NCBI RefSeq assembly: GCF_937616625.2
Contig: NC_065577.1
Coordinates: forward strand, 10,705,001-10,769,000
Source of the DNA: Mercurialis annua
Taxonomy: Eukaryota > Streptophyta > Magnoliopsida > Malpighiales > Euphorbiaceae
DNA: 64,000 nucleotides
Direction of reading: 5' to 3'
Below, one piece after another: positions 24,046 through 36,435 of the stretch. Position numbers and translations under genes: made by a program. Under the pieces are notes generated by a model. That model was not told the origin of the DNA. It ran no database searches and worked only from the letters and a program-made list of their open reading frames with translations. Position 1 is the first letter of the stretch; the number at the start of each line of letters is the position of its first letter.

Positions 24046-25365
24046 TGAACGGAGCGGCTATTTAGGGGGCTCGCTTGCCCAGGTTTATGGCTGACTTTGC
24101 AATCTGGAAAGTTTTGAAAAATGTAGAGTCGCCATCTAGCTCAGCTAGGAAATGCCTTTTCTACCGAACGTATAACCTCACTCGCTAATGGGTGAGATTA
24201 TCATGCATCAGACCAAAAGACCAGGTTCAATAGACATTACCGAAACTCTTGTACTTTGCTTGTCGAACATATTTTTATTTCAAAACACATTTGATAATCT
24301 CGTCTCAACAATGACGTAATTCATTGGATACAATACTGGAAATGTAAACACGTTTGAAAGCGGTAAATAGCTAAGACGCGCATATGACTCGATCTTGACT
24401 GGCATATGAGACATGTAGCATGTACTCCTAAGCATTCATCTAATTGTGGTGGTTTCTTTCACGCATCACATAATGGTGGGTCTTTACCATTTAGCATGCA
24501 TAAAGTCTAATCCAGATGTATTAGTGAGGTTGATTTTATGAAGTCATCTTAAATGCCTATACAACCACTAATTACATTTTCATGGCAATCTTATGATTTC
24601 TAAGTGATTTGCGGGATTTGCGGGATTTTACTAAGTTAACATGGTTAGGTTCATTAGCCTATTAATAATGGATTTGGTCATGTTTTGGAAAGCGTATAAA
24701 CAGTTCAAACATACCCATGTGCAGTTGATATACATACAAGGTTAGAAATACTATTAATGCTTGTAGACCCGGAATGCCTAACACTTGTATATGATCTGGC
24801 AGTCTGTATGGTTCGAATCTGGTTTTGGTCAAGACATAGAGATTCTTTGTCTCGTTGATACGGTTCTACAGGTTTTAACAAATCCCGATTCTAAGTTCAA
24901 ACGAACCCGGGATTGCGTCTGGATTTGCTTGTTTTGTCGGGTTTGAGTTTCGAGGCCCGGTTGGCATGGTGAATTATAATTTATGGCTTCGAGGCCGGAT
25001 ACAAGTTGGTTGACCCATTACATATTAGAAATGTATCCTACAACTAATTACAAGTCCGTGGGCTCAAATGGGGACCATTTTCGAGTTCAAATGAACCTGA
25101 AAACACAAAAAAAGTGTAAAAGCTATTAATCGAAGATCTGGAAAGGATCTGGGAGAAAGAACAACGGCACCACCATAAGGTGATGGCGCCACCATAGAGT
25201 GGCGGCGGCTCCATGGAACAGTGGCGGCAGCGCCACTATGATTTGGCCGAAGGTGCTCGTAGTTTTTAGGTTCGGTTTCATGCAAAAACACTCTAAGACG
25301 ATCAAAATATACAAGGAAAACATTCTGGAACGTATTGGATTGATAAGCAATGTTTAAACTTGATT
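24046..25365 (-). repeat. 5' LTR of the Tat/Ogre-like element, truncated
   Basis: It aligns with 8,511-10,126 and 28,870-30,790 from TGAACGGAGCGGCTATTT onwards. Similarity to the copy at 29-30 kb continues past GGCGGCGGC-rich text at 25,190-25,240 and fades at about 25,340-25,370. The start of the LTR (TGTAGGC) is not found, so its outer end is deleted. Confidence 0.65.
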
Positions 25366-25986
25366 TAATTAATATATTTATAACAATACTATGATTTGAT
25401 AAGTAATTTGAAATTATTTTAATAAATAATTGAATTTGTTCACTAATTTTATGGACTGTTTTGAAAGACAAATAAGTTTAAAGAACAAATCAATCTAACA
25501 ATTAGACCCTTTGACTCAGTCCACTAACAGTGTTAATTACCAGATGGGGATATTAGTTAATTTAATCAAATATCAGAGGCTAAACGATTGACTTTTTAAA
25601 ACTCATGGGGAACTAGTAATTACGACCTAATGTTAGGGGGTAACTAGTAATTATCCCTTTAAATTTTTATAGCTTTTCTTTTTTTGTTGGAAAAATTAAA
25701 TAAACTGCAAATAATTTTTTTCATACTATATTTAAAATTTATTTTTTATCTAATTTTTTTTGGATGGTTAGATGGTTAAAAACTGATAAATCGGTTAACC
25801 GCGGCTTGTAAAACACCAAAACTGAAACCTAAACCATTAACCATAATTTAAAATCAAAAACTAAACCTAAATTTTTGGACCAATTAGCCACATTTTTTGG
25901 TTTAATTTTACGATTTCGGTTCGAATAATCAATTTGACCGGTTTTTGTTTCACTCCTAATCCTTAAGTTAACATAAGTATTAATTA
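25366..25986. other. AT-rich intergenic DNA
   Basis: No gene is seen. GGTTCGGTTT/AAACCGAAAC-like low-complexity text at 25,760-25,950 resembles MITE debris without clear ends. Confidence 0.35.
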
Positions 25987-26348
25987 GGGTTAATTTTAAT
26001 AAGATATCAAACGTTTGCGGATTTTGTTAGTTATAACCAAATCTTTAAAAATCGGAATTTCTATTTTGAGATATTTGAAACCTTTTCTAGCCATCCGTTA
26101 ACCAAACCAAAAATTTGTCATTCATGAATGGGCTAAACTAGCTGATTCAGATTGGTTTTGCTCGAAAAGGTTCCAAATACCCTATATCATTCAAAATCGG
26201 TTAGTTTAGCCCATAATATTTTTGGTTTGCCTCGCGAATGGCTAGAAAAGGTTTCAAATATTCCAAAATAGACTAAACTACGATTTTAAAAGATTTGCTT
26301 ATAACTGATAGAACCTACACAAGTTTGGTATTTTATTAGCATTAATCC
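25987..26348. mobile_element. Mutator-type MITE, 362 bp, exact 9-bp TSD
   Basis: Ends GGGTTAATTTTAATAAGATA and, on the other strand, GGATTAATGCTAATAAAATA. Exact 9-bp target duplications TATTAATTA lie at 25,978-25,986 and 26,349-26,357. The arms extend over 150 bp with GAAACCTTTTCTAGCCAT and GGCTAAAC shared. Non-coding. Confidence 0.85.
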
Positions 26349-26660
26349 TATTAATTATATAACTCTGTATAAATTAAGATGATAAATTGATATTTAAATC
26401 GTACAAACAATATTATATTCAACCAGATTCAGCCATGGAAATAAACTTGTTTAGTGATGAAGCTCTTTTTTTGGTTTTCTTTAAAAAAAAAAAAAAAAAA
26501 AAAACTTGTACATTTTATTGTTGGATGTTCAAATTGTTGGACATTATATTCTTGAAAACACCTCACAACATAAGAAAAACAATAAACAAAATCCACATTC
26601 AACATGGATATCACAAAGTCATGTCCAATTAAATTAATATAATTTTTGTCAAAATTAAAT

Positions 26661-27164
26661 GGCTAATCCCTTGAAAAACCCCTCACTTTTCAATTTTCTT
26701 TCATTTGCACCCTCACCTTTTAAAATCCTCAATTTTACTCTAATTTTCACCTTTCACTTTCAATTACACCCTTAAATATTAAATTGACTTATTTTTACTT
26801 CAAAAAGTTCAAATTAATACTTTATATTTCAACAAATATTATAAATAGTATCTAATTTAATTGATTTTATGGAATTAAAACGGTAAAATTAAATAAAAGT
26901 GAATGTGAAATTTAGTAATTTTTGAAATATTTTTTAGAGGAGATGCTTTTATTGTTGAAATTTTAACATTTAGTACTATTTAGAAAATGAGTAAAAATAA
27001 AAAATATTGATTCGAAATTTTTTGAATGAAAAAAGGTCAATTTAATATTTCGAGGGTGCAATTAAAAGTGAAAGGTGGTAATTAGAGTAAAATTGGGGAT
27101 TTTAAGAGATGAGGGTGCAAACGAAAGGGAGTTGAAAGGTGAGGAAATTTTTAGAGAATTAGCC
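26661..27164. mobile_element. Mutator-type MITE, 504 bp, exact 9-bp TSD
   Basis: Starts GGCTAATCCCTTGAAAAA and ends TTTTTAGAGAATTAGCC. Exact 9-bp duplications AAATTAAAT lie at 26,652-26,660 and 27,165-27,173. Arms of about 200 bp contain inverted CACCCTCACCTTTT / GAGGGTGCAA blocks. The same family flanks the nest at 33,974-37,844. Confidence 0.88.
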
Positions 27165-27173
27165 AAATTAAAT

Positions 27174-28110
27174 TAATACAATGACATCCACTTTTGTATG
27201 GCAACATAATTGATTGCCTTTTTCTTTATTTTACAAGACCAAATTCTTAGGAATTAAAGCAATAAGGAACATTTTTATATGATGAGTTTGTGACACAAAA
27301 AAGATTATCTTATATAATGTCATAAAGCACTATCAAATTCTTGATTAAGTGAAAAAGATGGAATCCACTTTCGTGTGGAAGCCACACTGCTTTGCCAAAT
27401 CAACATGTCGTGATATGTGACTCATTCGGTGAAAAAAAAGGCAGCCATTTTAGTGCGGGATGTGGCCATAATAAATTAAAGAAAAAAACTGGTTCGACTA
27501 GCTTCGGCTACTCAGTCGGTTCTACAACCGGCTCTACTGAGTGAGCCTCCCGTAAAACGAGAAAATACAAAATATGGTAAAATTGACAAATTTTTAACGT
27601 CAGGGTACAATTGAAAAGAGGCTAAAAGGTTTGGATTTTTTGAAGTATTAGGCCAAAACTAAAATTAAATAATCATATTTAAAAAAAAAAAAAAAAAACT
27701 TGAAGGCTACCTTTTTTTTACCGGGAGAAACTAGTGATATCAAAATTTAGATTTTAAATATGATATCTAGATACTATTTTGCTGATTGAAGATTTCGTTT
27801 TACAAAATTGATATTGAAAAATTTATAGGGTGGACTGATTTTACTATATGAAAAGTAAACAAGAAGGTTAAACTAGTTCAATAAGGATACGAAACAACTT
27901 TAGCGAGAGAAGACAATTTGTTCGTGAGTTTTTTAGTATGAGAGAGGGCTTATTCGAAGGCACATAATACAATTCTATGAAATTTTTCCGAAGAGGTGTT
28001 GAGAGAGGTTATAAGTGAAACAATTGTTGCCGCTTTATGAGAAAATTTGGAAAGTAAGTTTCAGAAGAAATCTCTTACAAACTGATTGTATCATAAATAA
28101 TTCTCAAAGT
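27174..28110. other. AT-rich intergenic DNA
   Basis: A short inverted pair (CAGTCGGTTC / GAACCGACTG-like) occurs near 27,490-27,550, and a homopolymer A run near 27,680. No gene was recognised. Confidence 0.35.
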
Positions 28111-28860
28111 TATAATAATCAATTTTTATTTATTCGTCAAGTAGTGGCAATTATTCATATGGAGATGTATAATTAGAATTTTTAATGGTGCTCTAATTTT
28201 GATGAAGCATATACTACAATATGATATTTATATCTCACAAGGATTGTGGTTGTAAGAATAACGGCAATTATTCATATGGAGATGTATAATTAGAATTTTT
28301 AATGGTGCTCTAATTTTGATGAAGCATATACTACAACATGATATTTATATCTCGCAAGGATTGTGGTTGTAAGAATAACGGCAATTGTCCAATCCTTGGA
28401 GGAACTTGATGATAAAATCTAGTTGTGAAATCCTAGATTGGGTCACATTAGTGAGAGAGGACTGAATTTATTAAGTAAATAAGGGTTGTTACAATAAGAA
28501 AAAACAGAAAAGCTGAAGTTTTATGAGATTCGGTTTTAGGCAAGCAACACAGGGTGAAGTTCAGTTTTGGAAAGCACACTTCAAAAGAGATTCTTAATTA
28601 TGTTCACTCAGATTTGCTCAAGTTGAATTCATAAGAAAGTATTGTGTTTTTTAACCTTTATCGATGACTACTAAGGAAAAATTATGTTGTATTTTCTGAA
28701 ATCAAAGAACAAAGTATATGTACGGTACAGGGACTAGATGACCATGATTGAAAAACAATATTGACATACAGGTCTAGACATTTAGAACCGATGGGTTAGA
28801 GTTTTATAATGCACCATTTTATGACTTCCACATTAAGGAGGTATAATAAGGCACCACAAT
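28111..28860 (+). pseudogene. Ty1/copia pol remnant (GAG_pre-integrase and integrase start)
   Basis: Scattered frames rebuild the order of a copia polyprotein: GALILMKH and YISQG, then RLGHISERGLNLLSK (the RLGH motif of the pre-integrase domain), LGKQHRVKFSFGKHTSKEIL, NYVHSDL (first catalytic Asp of integrase), TFIDDY and YFLKSKNKV. Many stops and frameshifts separate these blocks. RT and RNase H are absent. The Tat LTR at 28,870 begins right after the remnant. Family is clear; sublineage is not. Confidence 0.75.
28146..28379 (+). repeat. 117-bp tandem duplication inside the copia remnant
   Basis: Copies 28,146-28,262 and 28,263-28,379 are nearly identical (for example CAATATGATA versus CAACATGATA). 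117 bp equals 39 codons, so the duplication kept the frame. It looks younger than the stops around it. Confidence 0.88.
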
Positions 28861-28869
28861 GTACGGTTG

Positions 28870-30790
28870 TGAGCGGAGCGGGCTTTGGGGGCAGCTCGGC
28901 TTATGGCTGACTTCGGATCTGAAAAGGTTTTGAAAAATGGAGTCGCCACCTAGATCAACTATGAAATGCCTTTTCTACCGACTAGATAACCTCACTCGCT
29001 TATGGGTGAGATTATCGTACATCGGACCAAAAGACCGAGTTCCATGGATATTGCCAAAACTCTTGTACTTGACTTATCGGTTACATTGTTATTTACTGGA
29101 CATATCTGGTATTCATCATCTCGACATTCATGCAATTCATATGATAATGTACTAGAAAGTAAAGGTGTATGAAAGCGATAAATCATGTTAGATGCGCATA
29201 TGACTCGATTTGGACTAGCATGTGAGGCAAGTAGCAGGTACTCCTAAGCATACATCCAACCCTGGGAATATCTATTAAATAAGAGACATGTGGATGGTTA
29301 GGATCATTTTACATGCATAAAGCCTAAAACCGGATGTCTAAGTGAGTTTATTAAGCCGTCTTGAATGCCTATACAACCTTCTAATTATATTTTCATGGCA
29401 ATCCTATGATTTCGAGGTGATATGTTGGACTTGCTGGATTTGATTACTAATTTAGGTGGTTAAATACTTTAGCTTGTTAGTATTGGATTTTAACATTCTT
29501 TTGAAAGTGTTTAAACATTATAAGCACACACAAAGCAGTAAATATACATACAAGGTTAGAGATACTTTTAAACCTTATTGACCCGGAATGTCTGGCACTC
29601 GTTTGTATTTGGGTGTCGATATGGTAAGAATCAGGACTCGGTCAGACCACGTAAGTTCTTTGTCTCATCGATACGGATTCACTAGTTCAAATCAGGGTTG
29701 ATTCCGAGTTCAGACGAACCCGGTATCGCGTCTGGAAGTTGTTGGTTTCGTTGGGTTTAGGCTTCAAGGCCCGGTTGGCTGGGCAGCTAATAAATATGGG
29801 CTTCCAGCCCCGATATAAATTGGGCTTGACCCATTACAAAGCAGAAAGAAAGACTATAACTAATTACAAGTCCATGGGCTCAAACAAGGCCCTATTTCGA
29901 GTTCAATCGAACCGGAAAACACGTTAACAAGGTCTGAAGTGATTTCGGAAGATCTGGGAGTCGATTCTGGAAACGAGGAACGAAGGAACCATGAAGTAAA
30001 AGAGAGTGGTGGCGGCGCTATGGCATATTGGCGGCGGTACTATGGCATATTGGCGGCGGCACCACTGCTGGGGTGATGGCGGCAATTCATCGTTTGGCTC
30101 GGTTTTTCATGCAAAACAATGAAAAACAAAGCTTAAAACGCACAAAACAGGTACTAGAATTGAAATGTAACATCCTAAACACTCAAAAACATCCTTAGAG
30201 CATGTTTTAAGCAGATCTGAAGGCAAATATGTAAAGAACATCTGGCATGGAAAAAAGATAGTATATGGCTAAATATGTGCTTCTACCTACAGATCTGATC
30301 AGAATTGGCATGTGAGGGTATATAAAACATTTAAAACACCCCAAAAATCATGTTTCTAATTTAGATATTTTCTAAACATGGAATAAACATAATCATGGAA
30401 ATTTATTAGAAAAAGCAATTAAAACATCAGACAGTTAAAACTACAGATCTTTGCAGATATGGCATGCAAACATGTGAAAGAGTAATAAAGAATATGATTG
30501 GGTCTTCAGAAGCATCGTTCTGATTCCTTGGCTCATTTTCTGGTCATCCGGATATGGAATCCAGCTTCGAATCAATGCGCAACAAGGAGTTCTTGATTGA
30601 TTGAAGCGTAGAAGCTTGTTTTCTAATCTAGAATTGACATGTGTGTGTGTGTGTTTTTTAATGTGTAGTTCGTCCATCACTTAGATTTTTAGGATTTGGT
30701 GTTTGATTTTTAGGATTTGGTGTTTGTTTTTTTTAATGTGTAGTTCGTCCATCACATAGCTTGTTTTTTAGGATTTGGCATGCGAGAAAT
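28870..30790 (-). repeat. Tat/Ogre-like LTR, third copy
   Basis: It opens TGAGCGGAGCGGGC at 28,870 and follows the order of the LTRs at 8,511 and 24,046. It includes a GGCGGCGGYACTATGGCATA repeat block near 30,010-30,060 and a TG microsatellite near 30,640. It is the most complete copy but lacks the terminal GGTGCCTACA; the right boundary near 30,790 is approximate. No primer site precedes it, so it may be a solo or truncated LTR. Confidence 0.6.
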
Positions 30791-31475
30791 ATTTTATTGC
30801 ATATGCATCCTAATATGGATCCTGATTAAAACCCTAATCCCAAATTCAAATACCATTTCTATATTGCATATAAACGTATCTATCATTAATCGTATCATCC
30901 ACTGTGGCACAGTCCCGAGAGATTCATAACTCTACCCAATTAACCAGTGTCATTCTTAATCCCAAGTTGTGAGTCCCTGGAGATTTACAACTCTACCAAA
31001 TTAACTCACTAGATACTGGTCCCGAGAGACTACTCTACCGAGATTCCTGTCCCGAGAGCCTCCACCGAGTTAACCTCATATCCCAAAATCAATGTCCATC
31101 TTTTCCCTCTTCGTTCATTTCATTCACATATACATAGAGCTCAAATCAATACTGGTGATCACATAGTCCTATTATCGGCTAATAAGAAGGCACATTTCTT
31201 GGGATTTATATTGGTTTCAAACCAATGTATATATGCAATTCGTATAAAAAATTTGAGATATAACGAAATGCATTTTTAAATACGCAAAAGTAAATACATA
31301 TAAACTCACAAAAACTGTTATCCCAAAATGACCACGCTAGTTAGAATTGTCAAGCTCTTTGAGCTCCTGATGCAACAGCTGGATGATCCGTTGGATCTAA
31401 TATAGGATTCAATCATTAGCACATAATCACATAATGAATCCTATTCTAGAGTTGACTCTAGACACAATACATACA

Positions 31476-33326
31476 TGTTGACTGCTAACCGCAAGGTATC
31501 GCACAAGTAATATAATCCAGAAGTACGGATATCGATCCCACAGAGACAATGGATTTAATGACCAATTTTTAGAATTCTTTTGACCGGTTAACTACGAAAA
31601 TGGTTTGAGAGTTTTGTGACCAAAATAATTAAAAGTAACCAAGTAACAAATAAATTAAGTAATTAAAATCAATAAAGTAAAATTAATTAAAAGATGATTT
31701 TTGTAAATAATAAGAGTAAAGGTCCAAGGGTTGATAATTCCGAATAAGAATATAAAATCATGAACAAAGAATCGAGCTATTCTGAAATATCGAATCCCGC
31801 TCTCTCGAGCCTCAAAGACCGAAATGATCACAACTCAGTTGTATTGCCAAAATTATAGTTCTGGCTAGTCCAATGCACCCATAGCTCTCTCTCGAGTTAC
31901 CACAGATAAAAATAAACAACTAACCAATTTATAGGCAAATTACTCACTCTCGTGTTATAATAAACCTAGTCCAATGATTAAATGGTATTTATTAAGCAAA
32001 CCCTTAAGAACACATATTCGTTAACTCACTCTCGTGTTATTAATTCATACGTTGTTGATTAACTGATCTATCTTAATCACACTCTCTCGAATCAATAATT
32101 AAAACATGAAACAATGAATGAATGGATCAAAAACATTCATACATGAAGAATATTAATCAACACCAAATTTCAACACCTATTAATTAATCGATAATTAACT
32201 CACTCTCGTGTTATTAAAAATCAATTAACCAACTAATTTGTGATTATGAAGCAAACTCAAGATTACTTAAATTCCAACCCACTCTTGTGGCGTTGTCCTT
32301 TAAGTTTCCGATAATTTAGATCTATTTGATTAACAATTTCTCAATTAGTTAACTAAACATGTATCATGAATCAATTTCTCAATTTAACTCAAGCATTAAG
32401 TTCAATAATCGAAACACGATAAATCACCAAAATATCCAAGGCCAATCAATTATATAAATAAACGTTCATATCAACCATCGAACTAAAGGTTTAGTTACCC
32501 ATTGTCATATGAATTATAATAATGGATAAGGTATACCTTGAGTACATGAGAAAATAGAAGATAGAAATAATCTATACTAAAGAGTATTTGTAGTGGCTAA
32601 GCCTAAGTCTACACTAAGTTATGATCTGATTTCTCTACACAAATGGGGTCTATTTATAGAGTTATTTGGAGTGGAGTTCAAGCCAAAGATGTCATCCTTC
32701 CATATGAGTCTTGAATCATAATCAAGTTGAGAATATCTTCTTTCCTTTTAAAGTGGAGTAATGATCAAGTCCTTCCATAATCAACTTGAGTGGACCAATC
32801 TTTAACTTGTCTTGTTTCTAAAAGAGCATAGCTTCTTCCCTTAATGAGCTTTTATCTTATTTCCAAAGCCCACTTCTTTGTGAGCAAGTCAAGAAAGATC
32901 ACTCTCTTAAGTGTGAATGCAATATTCTGCTGATTATGGAAGGTCCGATGTGATAACTTCAGAATTTCGTTACCTTATTCCAATGCGAACACAATTTTTG
33001 CGCATATCCAGGTGTCAGCCGGCCCTTGGCCGGCCTGATGTCGTGGGCCGGCTGAAGGCCGGCTGACCTGCTGGTCTTTGATTCTTGACCGGTTCGATTC
33101 AACTCGAACCGGTTGGCATTGGGTTTGGCTCTGGTTTTCAGAATTCTTCCGGATTTGACTATTTGACTCTGTTTCAATCATAAATACCCAAAAATGATAA
33201 GATTTAATATTTATCCATAAAAACTACAAAACACGAAAACCTAACATATAAGCTCTTATTTTACGCATAAGTACTAAAAACTAACGAATAAATGCTATAA
33301 AAGCTACGTAAAATAATAGCTTATCA
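31476..33326 (+). mobile_element. solo LTR, TSD ATACA
   Basis: 1851 bp, TGTTGACTGC...GCTTATCA, with exact 5-bp target duplications ATACA at 31,471-31,475 and 33,327-33,331. It shares layout with the Athila-like LTR: a CGATCCCACAGAGAC block near the start and repeated CTCTCG motifs (31,802; 31,889; 31,947; 32,029; 32,084; 32,203). A second LTR and internal region are absent, consistent with LTR-LTR recombination. GC-rich GGCCGGC hairpins lie at 33,018-33,066. Confidence 0.9.
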
Positions 33327-34506
33327 ATACACTTATAGAACATATTCAAAACTCGTCATATTCGTATATTTTCTTCCATTTTAAATTGTAACATCTTTTC
33401 TTTACTTAACTTGATCAATTCATAGCTCGTTTAACATTACGTATCATTACTTTTTCAATGATTCGGAATGTCCTTGTTTATGTATTAATGTCCGTTTGAA
33501 CCAAATATGAATGTATCGATCAAAATAGGCCGTAAACGCCCATCCCCCTATTGTCGTTACAGTGCGGTCGCATATCATGGGCTTTGCGTTCACACAGCGG
33601 CTGTGCCTACACACAGCCCCGGGATTTACTCCCCGGGCCTCTCTGACCACCTTTCGACCCTCAAAAACGTCCATACACACCAATTAAATAAAACCCAATC
33701 CGCATCCAAAACGTTATTAATGTGACGTTTTGATTCGAATTACCTTAAAATAAAAATATAAACTTATAAACATCGATTCGAATCTAAAAATTGCGTTTAT
33801 TACCTTGATTATGTGCGGACTATCGAATAAATCAGAGTTAGAAACGAGAAATTGATCGAACAGAATCAAACCCTACGTCACCACTGCCACTTCGTGCGCT
33901 GGAGAAGAAGATAGCAAGTGAAAATGAGTTTCTGGACAAACTCATTTCATTTGCATCTTCTGTATATATATGGGGCTAATCCTCTGAAACCACTCCTCTT
34001 TTAACCCCAATTCTTTTGCAACCTCACGTTGCAAAATCATTAATTTTACCCAAATTATGGCCTTTCGGTTTCAATTGCACCCGCAAGCATCAAATTAACC
34101 TCTTTTCACTTGAAAAAAGTCCAAATCAATACTTTATATTTTAGAATATATACTAAATAGGGCTTAGTGTTATATTTAAATTAAAAAACTATTCTTTTCA
34201 AATATTAAAAACTTAATTATAAATTTTTATCTAATACAAATAAATATTATTATTTTATAAAAGTTCACATCCGATTTCATTCGACCTTGTCGTCTTATTT
34301 GATAATTTATAGTTAATTAAATTAAATTTTTTAATATATTGTTTATATATAATTAAATTTTAATTTAATTAACTAAAAAATTAATAAAAATCCTCCGCCG
34401 ACATATTCCAAACCACCGTCAGTTCGCTGCCGATAGTCCCCCGTTGTTCATCCTTCGAGCATGTCTTCTTCCTCCCATGGAAGCCGACCTCTTCGTTTTC
34501 CATCGG

Positions 34507-34790
34507 AGATGATGTGAGATTTGAAGGATGTGCAATACGTCTGCCGGTGATTGTGCTGAATTCCTCTACTAAACGAGGGTAAAGATAACTATATGAGTGA
34601 GCCTTGGGCTACTAGCCCCGGGTCCACTCTGATTAATCAATCTTCTTTTGTGGACGTCCGGTCGTGAGGAGAGCGTTTTGCACCATCAAGAATCTGCGTT
34701 ACCTCCCCGTTCTCAGAGCTAATCGGAGGATTTAGAGCGCAGCTACCAAAAGCCAGTTAGCTCTGAGAACATTGAAAGTAAAGGAGATTA
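34507..34790 (-). repeat. left LTR-like copy of the gag-bearing element
   Basis: GATGATGTGAGATTTGAAGG, then CGTCTGCCGGTGATTGT and ACTAAACGAGGGTAA, match 37,430-37,512. Beyond that the copies diverge, so this end is longer or rearranged. A 14-bp inverted repeat, GTTCTCAGAGCTAA / TTAGCTCTGAGAAC, occupies 34,709-34,722 and 34,757-34,770. Confidence 0.5.
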
Positions 34791-34800
34791 TGTGGTGTAT

Positions 34801-36435
34801 TTCTTGCTAGGGGAATCCCATCTTTGTTTCCTTTTGACTTTTATTCTTTTATTCTCTCTTGCTTGTGGATGCATTTATGGTTGTTTTATTTTGCCTTACA
34901 GCTATTTCTGTCATCGTGATGTAATGCTCCTTAGAATTTGGGCGTCAGTTACGCTTCATTTGTTTTTAGCGGTTTCTCTTATCCACGTGGTCTGTCATCT
35001 GAGATTCTTGCTTTAAAGATATGTCATTTTGGTTCACTCTTTTCTTTTTATGCTTTTTGTCTTTTTTGCCCTTCTCTTATATTTCCAATTGTCGTTTTTT
35101 GGTTTGTTCTCTTTTATAAATAGTGCTTCTTCCGAGATCATATCTCTTTTCTCTTCTTTTACTCGCTTTCTCCCTGTTTCTCCTGACGAGGCTACTATCA
35201 ATGGAACCTCGAACTCGATAAACAGAAAGTCGTTTTGCTTGGTTAAAGGTTATGGATAGCAAGTTGTGAGTTTATGTTTGTACTGTCGTTTATTAATACT
35301 GCAAGATTTTATAAAATACTTTAAATTGCATTTAAACGTTTTGAAACCTTATATATAAATAAGATGAAACAAGCTAACTATTGGGCATCAATAGAACTTT
35401 GTGTACATCAGTTAAAATAAACGCAATAAACATAAGCTATCAATGGTAGTACATTATGTATCCATAATGTACAACCAATAACGAATAAGCTATGAATGAC
35501 AATACATTATACATCCATAATGTACAGCCTATGATAAGTAAGAAGTATATCTATTAAAGATATAATATAAACTGATGCGAGTTGAGCTCGGTGTTCTATC
35601 TCGGGACTGCATCAGTAAGTGATTAATGCAAGATAAACTCGGTGAACTATCTCGAGACCGCATTAATCGAGATACGAGGATGACTCGGTGGAACTATCTC
35701 GGGGCATGTATCTCACCCATTTTAGGACTAACAAGTAAGCTTTGAATGAATACGTAAGAAATACGAAGTGAATAAGAAACATAATGTATATGAAGCATAA
35801 CGATTATAGGGTTTCATCTGGTTCAGTATTTGGATGCATAAAAGGTATTTGTTCTTTATTAATTACTTCAGTATTGTATGAACTCACTCAGCGTTAGGTG
35901 ACCTCTCCCACAGTGTCTTATTTCAGGTGAAAGTATTTTGAAGTATTGGGCTTCCATTCGTATTCCGGAAGTCTACAATTTTTTTGAACAGAAGTAAGCC
36001 TTACTTCCTAGCGCTGCAGTAGTCAGTAGACGTCAGTATATGAAAATGTTTTGATTTTAAACGGCTTTGATTGTTAAACTCTAATATGATTTGTATATGT
36101 TAAAGGTTTATGAAACCTTATTTTAATCTGTTTGAATCCTGCACCAATTACCCATGAATGGAATTGGTTTTTATGATGTGGTTTGAGACAGGGCAATGCT
36201 GAAATGATGTATCACATTGTAAGACCCTAGTTTCTAAGATTTGTTCCGCATTGGATTTCAGAAAGAGATATGGTATTTTGATATACATGATTGCATTATT
36301 TAAAGATGTCTTCTTTGAAAACGTTTATGGTTGTTTTGCGAACAATTTATACTCGTTTTTAGGCTTGCTACGGGTTTGGAGCTACCACTCCCATTCCCTA
36401 GCGCCGATCTCGGCTTGATATTTCGGGTCGTGACA
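34801..36435 (+). repeat. Del/Tekay-like LTR, plus strand, 5' end unclear
   Basis: The 3' end is clear: CCCTAGCGCCGATCTCGGCT followed by GGGTCGTGACA, matching the end of the LTRs at 50,224 and 57,481. A TATA box (TTTTATAAATAG near 35,113-35,124) and three CTCGGTG...CTCGGGAC blocks (35,585-35,705) are in the expected order. It interrupts the gag ORF at 36,436. The TGTAACA start is not found; about 34,801 is an approximate left limit. Confidence 0.65.

Larger units (their letters stand above)
8511..25365 (-). mobile_element. Tat/Ogre-like LTR retrotransposon, non-autonomous, 5' truncated
   Basis: Read on the minus strand, the element has a truncated 5' LTR (24,046-25,365), a primer-binding site (24,027-24,044), a long internal region (10,127-24,045, about 9.9 kb once the nested Athila-like element is removed), a polypurine tract (10,127-10,142) and a 3' LTR (8,511-10,126). 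LTR ends pair as TGTAGGC...TCA. The primer site resembles the tRNA-Arg-type site of Ogre/Tat elements (family knowledge from memory). No gag, protease, RT, RNase H or integrase was recognised on the sense strand. The internal DNA is instead rich in short tandem repeats and carries an antisense plant mobile domain gene. Because the outer part of the 5' LTR is missing, no TSD can be checked. The flanking 5-mer on the left is AATTG. Confidence 0.65.

Noticed and set aside
25064..25471. 135-codon minus-strand ORF
   Set aside because: Lies in the GGCGGC-rich part of the Tat LTR and is not preserved in the other LTR copies.
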